NCBI GenBank assembly: GCA_024291935.2
Contig: CM044308.1
Coordinates: 123,964,501 to 124,028,500, forward strand
Origin: Okapia johnstoni
Taxonomy: Eukaryota > Chordata > Mammalia > Artiodactyla > Giraffidae
DNA: 64,000 nt
Direction of reading: 5' to 3'
Position numbers and translations under genes: made by a program. Positions 15,001 to 24,384 of this stretch are shown here, piece after piece; within the stretch, counting starts at the first letter, position 1, and every line of letters starts with the position of its first letter. The notes under the pieces were generated by a model. It was not told the origin of the DNA and did no database searches. It saw only the letters and a list, made by a program, of their open reading frames with translations.

Positions 15001-18000
15001 GAAGGAGCTATTTCGGGAACGCCTGTGTTCTGGCCCATTTGACCTCTGTTTGCCTTTCCTTTCTCATGACAGAACAGTCTAGTCAGAGAGCTTGTACGGT
15101 CAGCTCCTTGACAAGTGGTTTGAGGAATCTGGAAAAATCCAGCTACTTAGAGATGTTTACTTTAGTGTCCTCCCAGGAAAAAAAAAATAGTGCCTAAAAT
15201 AAAATCCGTCCCCTGCCCCCACCATAGAATCACTCAGTCAAGGTCTGGAAATCATGTGTACTCTACCTCAGTTAACAGATGTGACTGAAAAACAAATGCA
15301 GGGTCTGCTTTCAGAGAGGCCTGCATCCGGATCTAGCTCGGCTGGTTACAGGGACCTGGGACAGGGTTAGTTTTCTCATCTTGGAAGTGGGGGTGTTGGT
15401 ACTTACCTCAAAGGGGTTTTGTGAGGTTGAAGCAGTATTTAGAAAATGCTAGCATAGTGCACAGAGGAGAGCTGAAATCCTGGTAATTATGATAGAGATG
15501 CTGTTTTCCATTTATCCCTGAGCCAACATCAGGGTCTTCTGAGAATAATAGGGGAAAGGAGAGATGTGGATGTACAGAAGGAAGATGGCCGTTTAGGGTG
15601 TGAGAGCTTCCAGGGAAACAAGGAAAAAAACTTCAGAGGTCAAGGTCATTTTGAGGGAAGGGGAGGTAATGTCAGTGGAGGTCGGGAGAGGCACATCCAG
15701 GCCATTTTGCCAAAAGGCTGGACTGCAGCAGCACCCAGACATTTGTTGCAATTGATGGGCAGTGCGACCTCTTCAAAGCAACCCACATTATAAGGAAGTT
15801 AGCAAAGGCCCGTGAATTTCATACAGGAATAAAAACAAACAAATACTGTGACCTATGTGTGGCAAGGTACACAATTTCTGTTATGATTGGAGAGAAAGCT
15901 GACTGGGGTTAATTTGAGAAGAATTCAGGAAGAGATTAAATTTTTAGCCATGTTTTGAAGGATCCAGGAAGCTGGGCCAGTTTTCCTTTCCTTGCATGTA
16001 GCCTCTCTAACTCTCTTGTAAAAAATACGTACTTAATAAGTTCTGTCCGAAGAACAATTTCAATAGTCCTTTGGTAAAAATAGAGAGATGCAGCCAGGTA
16101 CTGTTTATCTGTTTTTCAGCAGCAGCTTCCTTTAGTGGAGGTGCTGTTTCAGAAATAAACCTGACACTTTTTGTGAAAAGACAGGCCTGAAATCTGTTCA
16201 CTTGGGAACAGAGGTCTAATATCCTTGCAGTGACATATGGCTACAATTTTTATAAAATTATAAAACAGACTGAAAGACATTTTCTGTGACAACATAAAAT
16301 GCATGGTTAACTAATTCAGTGTAAATGATGTTTACCAAAAGGAAATCATATGAAGCATTTTATGATGGCATTAATTTATAAGCTTATTTCTTTGGATTCT
16401 TGCATAGCGTTTTGTCATTGATACAGAATTTGTATTAGGATCTTCCGGGTACACAACTGGCCTGATTCACACAGTGGAGGATGCAAGATGGGAGATGATC
16501 TAACCCCTGAATTTATGGTGTTTAGGATCTAGGGATGAAGCAAAAAGAGTCATCAAATAGTGGATGCCAAATATCTGCAGAGATTACACCCCCCCCACAT
16601 CTGGTGGAGGGAAACTGTTAACAGTAATGGTGGTAGATTGATTTTGTCTTAGGCAGGGAAGGTTTCTTGCAGGGGAATCTCTATTTCCTATTTCATTGGC
16701 TCTTGGTCCAGTGCCATATTTGAAACAAGAATGTTGGCAAGCCATCTTCTCTGAGAAATTGTTGCAGAAACTAGAAGTGTTTTGGGGGCAGATATTGTCT
16801 TTGGAGAAGGCAATGGCACCCCACTCCAGTACTCTTGCCTGGAAAATCCCATGGACAGAAGAGCCTGGTAGGCTGCAGTCCATGGGGTCGCGAAGAGTTG
16901 GACACAACTGAGCGACTTCACTTTGACTTTTCACTTTCATGCATTGGAGAAGGAAATGGCAACCCACTCCAGTGTTCTTGCCTGGAGAATCCCAGGGATG
17001 GCGGAGCCTGGTGGGTTTCCGTCTATGGGGTCGCACAGAGTTGGACACGACTGAAGCGACTTAGCAGCAGCAGCAGCAGCATTGTCTTTGGATACCAGAA
17101 GGAACACCACAGAACAGAGAGACCTGCTCTTGATGTTCTCAAGTGCAGACTGGATCTAAGGCTAGAAGCTATGGAGGAGCTTTTGATTGCATCTTAGGTG
17201 AGCCTGCCCACTGTGCAGTGAATTGTTCCAAGGACTAGAGCCCTTCCCCATCGATTGGAGGTGTTTTGTCCATGGCTGTGATTCCCTGACAGGGATATTA
17301 GGATTATGAATCCCAGGCTGCAGACTTCCCTGGCAGTCCAGTTGTTAAGACACCTCGCTTCCACTGCAGGTGGCACGGGTTTGATCCCTGGTCAGGGAAT
17401 CAAGATCCTGCATTCCGAGTGGCACAGCCAAAAAGTAGGAAAAGAAAAAAAAAAAGGAATCCCCAGGCTGGAGATGTAGAGAAGGGAGAGGCAATGGTGA
17501 GGAGAATGTTGGATAAGCAGACTCTTTCCAGTATTTAGATTCTATGATTTGATTTACCTTGACTGAACACAACTTGACAGAGAAGTCAATATAAAGCTTC
17601 TAGTTCAAGGTCAAATTGAAAACAGGAGAGGCTAAGAGAATAGCTTTAGTTTCATGCTTTATTTTTATATTCAAATAGCCCAAAATATTGTTTCTAGTTT
17701 TCAGAAGTGTTACTGCAGACTTTCCAGGTAACATGACCTCACCTCTTTAAGAAATAATAACACCACCAACAAAAACCCTGCCACACGCCATTTTAGTTTG
17801 ATTCTGCTGACAAGAGTCAATTCTGTTCTTTATGTTAAGTGCCCATGGCTCCACTGACTTTCTTCAAAGCCCCCTGAAAGCCTGCCTTCTGCAGTCAGCA
17901 CTTACTATTCTCTTTTCCCCATTCTTCAGCAGAAAGTTGAGTGAAGTTCTTCTTTGTCACAAAATGCTGAGTAATATATCTATCAAGCTTTCTGGTTTAC

Positions 18001-21000
18001 CTTATTTACAAGGGTCCAGAATAAGACTCACTCAACAACTAAGGCTTTCTCTAGACTTCTTAAAGGATCCATTGTTTTTCTCTCTTCAGCATTTTCTGCA
18101 AATGAATTGCACATGAGTTGAATGTATGCTTTTCTGAACCTCTTTGTCATTTTGGAAGTTATCCTGATGTCCCTTTATCCACCCACAATGAGTTGTGCTT
18201 ACTTCTCTAGAAATCTACTCATATGGCCAAATGCTGTTTCCACAGAATAGCTTGAAACTAGACCTTCTGCAAGCAAACTCCTATAAACTGTCATCTGTGT
18301 TAGCAGAACTTGAGCAAAGACCTCAACCCAACCATCCCTGTAGTAACTCCATCTTCAAGTGGAAAGAAAAGGTAAACATTTAAGAGGCTGGTTATAATTT
18401 CTTGACTGGCCTTGTTGGGTAGAATGACTCAAAGCAGCATCAGGGCAAAAAAGCTGTAATGAATTATATATGCCATGTGCTCAAATCCGGAGAAGACAAT
18501 GGCACCCCACTCCAGTACTCTTGCCTGGAAAATCCCATGGACAGTGGAGCCTGGTAGGCTGCAGTCCATGGGGTCGCTAAGAGTCGGACATGACTGAGCA
18601 ACTTTACTTTCACTTTTCCCATTCATGCACTGGAGAAGGAAATGGCAACCCATTCTAGTCTTCTTGCTTGGAGAATCCCAGGGATGGCGGAGCCTGGTGG
18701 GCTGCCATCTATGGGGTCGCACAGAGTCGGACACGACTGAAGTGACTTAGCAGTATGCTCAAATCTCCAATTGCACAATTTTAAGATAAATTTATTTAAT
18801 TATTTTTTGAGCACAGTAACAAGAGCTAAACACAAATGAGCACATTCTTTGTATTCATATGTAAATTAATGAGTTAAAAATACTTTGGGTTCCTTCTTCC
18901 TTCTCATTTTCTAACTTTATCCTTTGAACATGCTCTTATAGTAAAATTTCTATTACAGACCTAAATTGTAAGATTTTGTGATAAGCAGTAGTCTCATACA
19001 TTTAATATAGTACATGATGTTGATAATGTGTGAGCACAGTTAAAAGGTTCACACACATGTATTAATGCTTTCCCAGTGTTTCATTCTAGGAATTGATGAG
19101 CATGTGAGTATACACGGTTAGCTGTTTTCCATTTGCTACCAGAAGAGGGAGCTGTAACTACCTTGTGATGAAGGGACAGTTTTCTGAGACTTGAGCTCTA
19201 AAAGGGCCTCAGTTATTTACACAGTCATGATTATTTCACTTGCATCAAAACTAATTAAAGTTGACTTTATAGAAGGAATGCTGTAAATGTTATTATTTGG
19301 CTTAAGGATGCAGGTCAGAATTGCAAGCACAGGCTGTAAAATACAGTAATGTCTAATTCTGAAAATATTAAGGTTTCAGTAACAAAACCTCACTATAGTA
19401 GGATTAGAAATATATTGAATGATTTCTTTACATCCTTCTCCCAATAATTAAAAAACAAATTCCTGAGGAAAACAGTTACAGAAGAGTTACTTTTCTCAAA
19501 TACTTTTGTTGATAGCTCTGTTAAAAATGTCTTTTCCTCCCTATTCAAACAGCAGCAGACTCATAGTTCTGTAAAAATATCTCGGCCTGTTCTGACGAAG
19601 AGATTAGAGAATGTTGTGAACAGAGCATCTTCTGATGGGCAGAGAATTCCAAGTCCTTCGTCTACAGGTAATTTCATGCCCAGAATAATTCAAGGCTGGG
19701 TCTTATCAGCAAAGTACATTGCCAAAATTATATTTTATTTTCAGAACCACATTGATATAAATTGGCTCAAGGAAATTTACATTTCAGTCAGGACTGATTA
19801 ATTTATTAGAATGTGTAACTTTCTGTGCAAATGTCATCCAAAAGGTGGGAAGGACTCAAGAAGAATGTAGGTGGGGGAGGGGAGGAAGAATTCTCTAATG
19901 TTTTAGGGAAGGTACCTCCAGTCCCCAGCTTCCATGTTATTTAGACAGCCTGCAATTTGTTGTCCACACACTTACCCTGGAAACACTGTGAGGAGCTCTG
20001 CAGCCCTGTCTCCACAGCCTCCTCCAAACTGCCATGGAAACCCCGTCCTCTGTGTGAGAAACATCGTGATCCCAAAGCCTACCCACTTTGTTCAGTCACT
20101 TGACTTTGGTCATTTGTCTGTCTACCCCACTGCCTTTTACCTTTCAAACCCCTCCACCCCTCCCCACCACACACATCCACACAAGCATGTTTCATTATCC
20201 TTTATTTTTCGACTATAGCATTACCATAACCTTGACTCTCTAGGTTCTTGATTAGAACTGGGCAAAACAGAGTTTCAGTCAAACCCAGGCCATTGTAGTC
20301 CACCTGTACATTAAAGACCCAAGGTTGCACAGTTTGAGAAACAGTTCCCTAAGTACCTGGGGATAATGGTAGGAAGCTCCTGCTCCAATATATTCCTGAT
20401 GGGAAAAACAGGTGTGGGTTTTCCAAGACACAAATACAACATCGGTCAACACAGATTGACCGATGTGAAATTCACATGGAAAACAATTTGAAACTGTCAT
20501 CATTATTATTACTACTACAATAACTTTTGTCTCTAGACTTATTTTCTATATTATTGCTTTTGAGTATATAATATACACAGTTCATTCACATAGTGCCTAC
20601 ATCAGAAATGGTTACTGAATCAAAGAATGAGTGTTATGTACAATAATAAACTTTCCTTCAGGGAAGATTTCAATATATCCAAGCTCTGCCCTATGTGGTG
20701 AAAACGAGACCACTTTCCCACTGTGTTCATCTTGCCTACTGACCCAGCATTAGTCACTATAACTTGATCTAACTTTCAGCCTCCGGTGTGACCCAGCTCG
20801 GCAATGGTCTTTGCAAGGCCTTATATTCTTTTCAAGCCAGGCAAGATGATGAACTGGACTTGGAAAAAGGTAAGAATCATTCTCAAATAGTTGGCTTGCC
20901 TTCTCATGTGGAATCTTTAACTTGAATATAACCTTTGTCTTAGCTTTTAAAGTTGGTACCATGTTAAATCAGTTCAGGTTTATAATCACCCTTCTTAGAA

Positions 21001-24000
21001 GATAGAAAGATAAGCACACCAGAAAGAAAGCTCACATAATAAAAACAGCTGACATCTATGCGGTATTTACCAGGTGCCAGACCTTGCTGCAAACACATTG
21101 TCCAATTTAATATTCATAAAAACCTTTTGAGGTAGGTATTATTATTTATGCCTGTTTTATGAGTAAGGAGACTGAGACACAGAAATGTGAAGTACTTCAG
21201 CTAAAGTCACTGGCAGTCAAGGCTCAGGATTTGAACCTAGAAACCCAGTCATGCTGTTAATCACAGTGCTCAGGTAGAGCAGTGTGTAGAATATCAGTAA
21301 TGGACAGTTTATCAGAGAGGCAGCCCCACCTTTTTCCTTTTTAGAAGCTACACCCACTGGAGTGTGATGTCACTTCCTCTCATGGCTTAATCTAAATGCC
21401 AGTTCTAGAACCTGGGTCAGAGGACTCCCAGCTTAATATTTCTCCTACTTCTCTCTCAAAATGGGGTTTTACAACTAATCAAAGGAATCAGATCCCCTTC
21501 TCCATGTCAAAGATTTTTGTTTAACATTGGAAGGTATTATGTAAGAACAACCTCAGATATGCAGACGCTCTAATGGCAGAAATCAAAGAGGAACTAAAGA
21601 GCCTCTTGATGGGGGTGAAGGAGGAGAGTGAAAAAGCCAGCTTAAAACTCAATATTAAAAAAACTAAGATCATGTATTCAGTCCCATCACTTTATGGCAA
21701 ATAGAAGGGGGGAAGGTGGAAGCAGTGACAGATTTCCTCTCCTTGAGCTCTAAAATCACTGTGAATGGTGACTGCAGCCAGGAAATTAGAAGATGATTGC
21801 TTCTTGACAGGAAAGCTAGACAGTGTGTTAAAAAGCAAAGACATCACTTTTCTGACAGTGTTCATATAGTCAAGGCTATGGTCTTCCCAGTAATCATGTA
21901 TGCATATGAGAGCTGGACAATAAAGAAGGCAGAGCACCAAAGAATTGATGCTTTCAAATTGTGGCGCTGGAGAAGACTCCTGAGAGTCGCTTGGAGAGCA
22001 AGGAGATCAAGCCGGTCAATCTTAAAGGAAATCAACCCTGAATACTCTTTGGAAGGACTGATGCTAAAGCTGAAGCTTCAATACTTTGACCACCTGATGC
22101 GAACAGCTGACTCTTTGGAAAAGACCCTGATGCTGGGAAAGACTGAAGGCAGAAGGATAAGAGGGCGACAGAGGATGAGATGGTTGGATGGCATCACCGA
22201 TTCATTGGACATGAACTTGGGCAAACTCCAGGAGATAGTGAGGCTCAGAGAAGCCTGGCATGCTGCAGTCCATGGGGTCACGAAGAGTCAGACACAACTT
22301 GGTGACTGAACAACAACAACAAGGGGTTGTGAAAACCTCAATATTATTAAATGAGAAAAGGTTACCACCTCAATTTTCTCTGTATGTCCAGTTAGCAACC
22401 ACATTCGAATATTAAGCTAAGGCAGAGATCTGGAGATGAAAATGTTAGTGAGAAAGAATTGTGTCATAGGAGAAAACTTATATTCCATGACCAGGGCATA
22501 ACACTCAGAATCAACAGAAAGTCAAAGTGGATTTAACAGTTAAACACCAGGGACACCACCACATATTTGCTATTGGTTCATGGATGCTTCCTTTTCAGTT
22601 TGCTAGTCAGAGTTCTCCATGCAGTTACTTTTCCTTGTAGCTCAGAAATAAGTAAAGACAAGAAAAAAGGAAATAGAAAGTAGACCCCACTCCTGCTTTC
22701 ATCTGAAATCAATGTTGCCTTTAATTTTAAAAAGTTTTAAGTGTTAAAGAAGTCACTTTGTTATTCACCACGCCATCCTAAGACTACTTATATCAGTGAG
22801 TAAATGAAATGCGGTATTCCCACTTTCCATAAGAGTTAAAACACATATCCCAGATGCCACCTAGAACCCAGGGTCCTGAGTTTGAGTTACATAGTTAACA
22901 TATTAAATTGATCATCTTGTTTGTCTTCCATTCTCTGTTGGTTGCAAAGCCTACTTATACATTATATCCCAAGTGGGTTCTTTAAATGGAATGACATGTT
23001 GGCGTCCTAGGGAAGGAAGCTGAAGATAAAATTTTAAATTATTTATTTGTTTTGGTTTTTTTTATATGTTTACTTTGTGACCATACCTTGAGGCACGTAG
23101 GATCTTAGTTCCCCAACAAGGGATCAAACCCGTGCCTCTTATATTGGACCCATGGAGTCTTAATTATTGGATGGCCAGGGCAGTCCATAAATTATGTGTT
23201 TGAATTCCAATAGTGGATTGTGTCAATCTATTGACCTGAGAGAACACGGAGTTTCTAGACTGAGAGTGATCTCTTGCAAGAAAAAATAGTGATGTGACTA
23301 AGGAAAGCTAGAAGGGGGGTTTGAGAGTCTCCTTTGCCTTGGAAGGAAAATTACTGGGGAGAAAAGTGAAAGAAAAAAAAACTGAAAATGACTTTGTGAT
23401 GATGCTAAAGATCAAGTAGCTCTTGGATCCTGAAGGAGGGGGATGTTTCCACTTTGATGTACAGGAAGCAGCCAGAGAAAAAGGACTCTCTCACAAGACG
23501 GGGACTAGTGTTTTTATCTTGTTTTTTAATAGAGAATTAGAGAACAGCCATGTGTTTCCTAGGAATTGTATTTACTTCAATCATTGCTTTAAAGGAGTAT
23601 TGTCTTCAAATTGATATTTTATTCAAATTATCTAAATTGTTGAACAAGGGGTTATATTAGTGTGCAAAGCTGTTGGTTGGAACTTCGGACTATGAAGCTG
23701 GCACATAGTGGAGAGAAGCTGCTTTGATCTAAAGAAAATTCTGGTAGCCAAGACATACTCTTAACAGTCAGCATACCAAACTATTGTGTCCACCAACATG
23801 AGGAACCCTTAAAGCACAGACACCAAGGAAGAGTTTGGTGACAACCCATCAGTTCTATCCAAAGTGAACCAGGCAGCACGAGGACATAGGATCCAAAGTG
23901 ATTTTGTTTCTAATCGAACTACTTTATGGCACAACTCAGTTGTCCATTACCTAACTCTTTTTAATATTCTCTGTATTCTGCCTCTTCGTGCAGAGGTGGT

Positions 24001-24384
24001 CAATAAGTTTTGCTTCATCTGAATCACCTGCAGAAAAGTGATGCTACCAAGTAACTCCTTGAAAGCAGAATCTCCTTTAAAAACTATCCTAACTGATCAA
24101 ACTCGGGAAGGTATTAATCGCAGGAACTCACTTGTCTAACTAAATGTATGTGCGTTTTCACAGGCGACATCGTGACAATACACAAGAAGAAAGATGAAGG
24201 ATGGTGGTTTGGCTCTTTAAAGGGAAAAAAAGGTCATTTTCCTGCAGCTTATGTGGAGGAGCTTCCTTCAAATGCCGGGGACACAGCTTCACAAGCATGA
24301 GCGAAATTCTGAAGGCATCACTTTACACACTGTTAATTATACAATGTGATGCAAATAAAGGGAAATGCTGTCATCTTCACAAGT
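1..24384 (+). CDS. NOSTRIN: NOSTRIN, 3' part of gene (last nine coding exons)
   Basis: NOSTRIN is an F-BAR/SH3 adaptor that binds endothelial nitric oxide synthase, dynamin and N-WASP and promotes internalisation of eNOS from the plasma membrane. Nine exons with AG/GT boundaries (listed separately) join in frame into 338 codons plus a stop. They cover the end of the F-BAR coiled coil, the HR1/REM-like middle and the C-terminal SH3 domain. The known mammalian protein has about 506 residues, so the first visible exon should start near residue 169; the promoter and earlier exons lie left of the window. The introns carry BovB, L1, MIR, CHR, Bov-tA and BovA2 insertions. None disrupts an exon and all splice phases agree, so the gene looks intact. 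Identification rests on translated similarity to the family from memory. Confidence 0.93.
91..544. other. NOSTRIN intron, nothing recognised
   Basis: AT-rich intronic DNA without open frames or clear repeats; it may hold a more diverged extension of the L2 that follows. Confidence 0.5.
545..1342 (+). repeat. LINE2 (L2) 3' region, ancient
   Basis: Decayed but recognisable L2 ORF2-to-3'-end sequence: CT-rich text with TATATCTCCA, a TTTAAAAAGCCTT stretch, AAGACCCTCCCTGACTTG, and the terminal GTTGATGAATGAATGAATG typical of L2 3' ends. Assigned from remembered consensus. Confidence 0.6.
2405..2441 (+). repeat. BovB/Bov-A 3'-tail fragment
   Basis: Short match to the shared BovB/Bov-A 3' end (GCAAAGAGTCGGACACAAATG, then GTGACTGAACAAC). 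No upstream element body is recognisable. Confidence 0.5.
2569..2714 (+). repeat. CHR-type tRNA-Glu SINE with poly(A)
   Basis: Starts GGGGACTTCCCTGTGGTGG, has a B-box-like GGTTCAATCCC, and ends in GCCAAAAGCC followed by an A run at 2693-2714. Confidence 0.75.
3096..3114 (+). repeat. Short (ATCAT)n pentanucleotide run
   Basis: About four copies of ATCAT in the NOSTRIN intron just upstream of the exon at 3362. Confidence 0.7.
3362..3487 (+). CDS. NOSTRIN: NOSTRIN coding exon (window exon 1)
   Basis: Phase 0 to phase 0, 42 codons, acceptor ...ttttactttag and donor gtaagt. It encodes [20 protein letters not shown] and continues to LENCFQ, the distal helix of the F-BAR domain. The reading frame stays open about 110 codons into the intron, but the donor is strong and the homologous protein continues in the exon at 9938, so the extension is not coding. 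Confidence 0.93.
4855..4988 (+). repeat. CHR-type SINE with 12-bp target-site duplication
   Basis: Diverged CHR-type body (GTGGTCCAGTAGTTAGGAC ... CAGTCCCTGGTCAGGAAC) flanked by a perfect duplication TAATAGCCACTC at 4843-4854 and 4989-5000, which fixes both ends. Confidence 0.8.
5733..5858 (+). repeat. CHR-type tRNA-Glu SINE
   Basis: GGACTTCTCTGGTAGTCCAG head, GGTTCGATCCCTGGTGGGG B-box region and an AAAAATAAATCAATAAAA tail. Confidence 0.75.
7118..8014 (+). repeat. BovB LINE, 5'-truncated, inside NOSTRIN intron
   Basis: Encodes the C-terminal part of the BovB reverse transcriptase in broken frames: reading frames at 7139-7327 and 7399-7626 and an in-frame TGA in the AEH(Q)RIDAF segment at 7624. 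The catalytic YADD box has become YAND at 7250-7261. Flanked by a perfect 10-bp duplication ATACTAGTAA (7108-7117 and 8015-8024). The 3' end carries the RTE-style ACTGA repeats, not poly(A). Confidence 0.92.
8034..8440 (+). repeat. L1 3' end, older mammalian subfamily
   Basis: Matches the old mammalian L1 3'-end text: GAATATTATTCATCCTTAAAAGG, GCTAAGTGAAATAAGCCAG, CACTGAACTGTACACTTG. The adjacent BovB probably landed within or beside it. Confidence 0.7.
8441..9508. other. NOSTRIN intron, nothing recognised
   Basis: Unique-looking intronic DNA between an L1 3' end and a Bov-tA. Confidence 0.5.
9521..9734 (-). repeat. Bov-tA SINE
   Basis: tRNA head on the right (reverse complement GGCTTCCCTGGTGGCTC) and BovB-derived tail on the left. 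Flanked by GAAATCAATCCT / GAAATTAATCCT at 9509-9520 and 9735-9746 (one mismatch). Confidence 0.9.
9938..10036 (+). CDS. NOSTRIN: NOSTRIN coding exon (window exon 2)
   Basis: Phase 0 to 0, 33 codons, starting [19 protein letters not shown] and ending FGQTLTS before gtgagt. It is F-BAR helix sequence. Only 97 bp of intron separate it from the next exon, the smallest intron in the window. Confidence 0.94.
10134..10259 (+). CDS. NOSTRIN: NOSTRIN coding exon (window exon 3)
   Basis: Phase 0 to 0, 42 codons, from [19 protein letters not shown] to FLLTDYF, followed by donor gtaagt. It covers the end of the F-BAR region and the start of the linker. Confidence 0.94.
10537..10690 (-). repeat. L1 3'-end fragment (artiodactyl L1)
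   Basis: Plus strand reads ATTGAAGCATAATTGATTAA ... GGTGTACAGCAAAGTGA ... ATTCTTTTCCCATTTAGG, the reverse complement of a 3' end also seen at 43795-43985, 48640-48830 and 55205-55445. Confidence 0.65.
11095..11464 (+). repeat. BovB 3' fragment
   Basis: Covers the reverse-transcriptase C-terminal tail to the 3' end, with multiple indels. Flanked by AATATTCTT at 11086-11094 and 11465-11473. Confidence 0.85.
11474..12641. other. NOSTRIN intron, nothing recognised
   Basis: No exon-like or repeat-like text between the BovB fragment and the BovA2. Confidence 0.5.
12642..12921 (+). repeat. BovA2 SINE (two Bov-A units) with AGC tail
   Basis: Two tandem Bov-A units, each with TGCCTGGA(A/G)AATCCCA...GGAGCCTGGT, and an (AGC)n tail at 12907-12921. 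Confidence 0.88.
13463..13571 (+). CDS. NOSTRIN: NOSTRIN coding exon (window exon 4)
   Basis: Phase 0 to phase 1, 36 codons plus one base, starting [13 protein letters not shown] and running into [16 protein letters not shown], with donor gtatgt. The basic heptad-like stretch begins the HR1/REM-like segment. It joins to the exon at 14873 to give the glycine before LERML. Confidence 0.92.
13897..14111 (+). repeat. Bov-tA SINE
   Basis: tRNA head (CTTCCCAGGTGGTACTAG, GGTTCGATCCCAGGG) followed by a Bov-A body ending AACTTAACAACAAA. Near-matching AAAACCTCC / AAAACCCTCC flank it. Confidence 0.85.
14215..14325 (-). repeat. L1 3'-UTR fragment
   Basis: Plus strand shows AATATTATTGATATATAGCA ... CTCTAGGTGCACAACTTAATG ... 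ACAGAATGATCACCAC, typical of an old L1 3' end in reverse orientation. Confidence 0.5.
14873..14961 (+). CDS. NOSTRIN: NOSTRIN coding exon (window exon 5)
   Basis: Phase 1 to 0, 89 bases, [20 protein letters not shown] then [10 protein letters not shown], donor gtaaat. The serine-rich run lies within the HR1-like region. Confidence 0.92.
14962..16793. other. NOSTRIN intron, nothing recognised
   Basis: Contains short open frames (for example 15566-15793) with no family resemblance, and a C8 run near 16589. Confidence 0.5.
16806..17080 (+). repeat. BovA2 SINE with 12-bp target-site duplication
   Basis: Dimeric Bov-A element with an AGC tail, flanked by ATTGTCTTTGGA at 16794-16805 and 17081-17092. 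It is in a NOSTRIN intron. Confidence 0.92.
17321..17456 (+). repeat. CHR-type SINE with target-site duplication
   Basis: Head CAGACTTCCCTGGCAGTCC, B-box region GGTTTGATCCCTGGTCAGGG, and an A-rich tail. Flanks GAATCCCAGGCTG (17308-17320) and GAATCCCCAGGCTG (17457-17470). Confidence 0.85.
18246..18371 (+). CDS. NOSTRIN: NOSTRIN coding exon (window exon 6)
   Basis: Phase 0 to 0, 42 codons, [20 protein letters not shown] then [15 protein letters not shown] and IFKWKEK, donor gtaaac. It ends the HR1-like helix and enters the proline-containing linker ahead of the SH3 domain. Confidence 0.94.
18488..18755 (+). repeat. BovA2 SINE with target-site duplication
   Basis: Dimeric Bov-A element flanked by TGCTCAAATC at 18478-18487 and 18756-18765; it lies 117 bp after a NOSTRIN exon. 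Confidence 0.9.
18766..20779. other. NOSTRIN introns around exon 7, nothing further recognised
   Basis: Apart from the exon at 19553-19667 this is AT-rich unique-looking DNA. Confidence 0.5.
19553..19667 (+). CDS. NOSTRIN: NOSTRIN coding exon (window exon 7)
   Basis: Phase 0 to 1, 38 codons plus one base, [20 protein letters not shown] into the Ser/Pro-rich linker, donor gtaatt. The acceptor is a tandem AGCAGCAG; position 19553 was chosen because it keeps the protein length equal to the human form as I recall it. Use of the later AGs would drop one or two glutamines. Confidence 0.9.
20780..20869 (+). CDS. NOSTRIN: NOSTRIN coding exon (window exon 8), start of SH3
   Basis: Phase 1 to 1, 90 bases. 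It encodes [10 protein letters not shown] followed by [20 protein letters not shown]. The ALYSF motif and the acidic RT loop are the N-terminal half of an SH3 domain. Donor gtaaga. Confidence 0.95.
21043..21275 (-). repeat. MIR SINE, ancient
   Basis: Reverse complement follows the MIR core: plus strand CAGGTGCCAGACCTTGCTGC, TTTTGAGGTAGGTATTATTA, GGAGACTGAGACACAGAAA and GATTTGAACCTAGAAACCCAG. Confidence 0.75.
21548..22321 (+). repeat. BovB LINE 3' fragment
   Basis: Reverse-transcriptase C-terminal half starting at CCTCAGATATGCAGACG. The catalytic DD box is deleted, running from TATGCAGACG to CTCTAATGGC. A 170-codon frame at 21797-22309 keeps the tail domain, and the copy ends in ACTGAACAACAACAACAA. 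In the last NOSTRIN intron. Confidence 0.88.
22322..24163. other. Last NOSTRIN intron, mostly unassigned
   Basis: Only the CHR SINE at 23053-23187 is recognised. Confidence 0.5.
23053..23187 (-). repeat. CHR-type SINE, diverged
   Basis: Plus strand GATCTTAGTTCCCCAACAAG, GGATCAAACCCGTGCCTC and GATGGCCAGGGCAGTCC are a reversed CHR body with a T-rich tail on the left. Confidence 0.7.
24164..24300 (+). CDS. NOSTRIN: NOSTRIN terminal coding exon, end of SH3 and stop
   Basis: Phase 1, 137 bases ending in TGA at 24298-24300. [20 protein letters not shown] and then [11 protein letters not shown] supply the SH3 n-Src loop, the WW ligand-binding pair and the FPAAYVE motif. About eleven further residues end the protein. 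Confidence 0.96.
24301..24384 (+). terminator. NOSTRIN: NOSTRIN 3' UTR and polyadenylation signal
   Basis: A canonical AATAAA lies at 24354-24359, 54 bases after the stop codon. Cleavage would be expected about 10-30 bases later, so the right end given is an estimate. Use of further downstream sites cannot be excluded. Confidence 0.6.

Noticed and set aside
16584..17197. Frames of 60-154 codons such as those at 16584-17048, 41235-41536 and 56527-56829
   Set aside because: They are translations of BovA2 and Bov-tA SINEs (recurring [24 protein letters not shown] and similar text), not genes.
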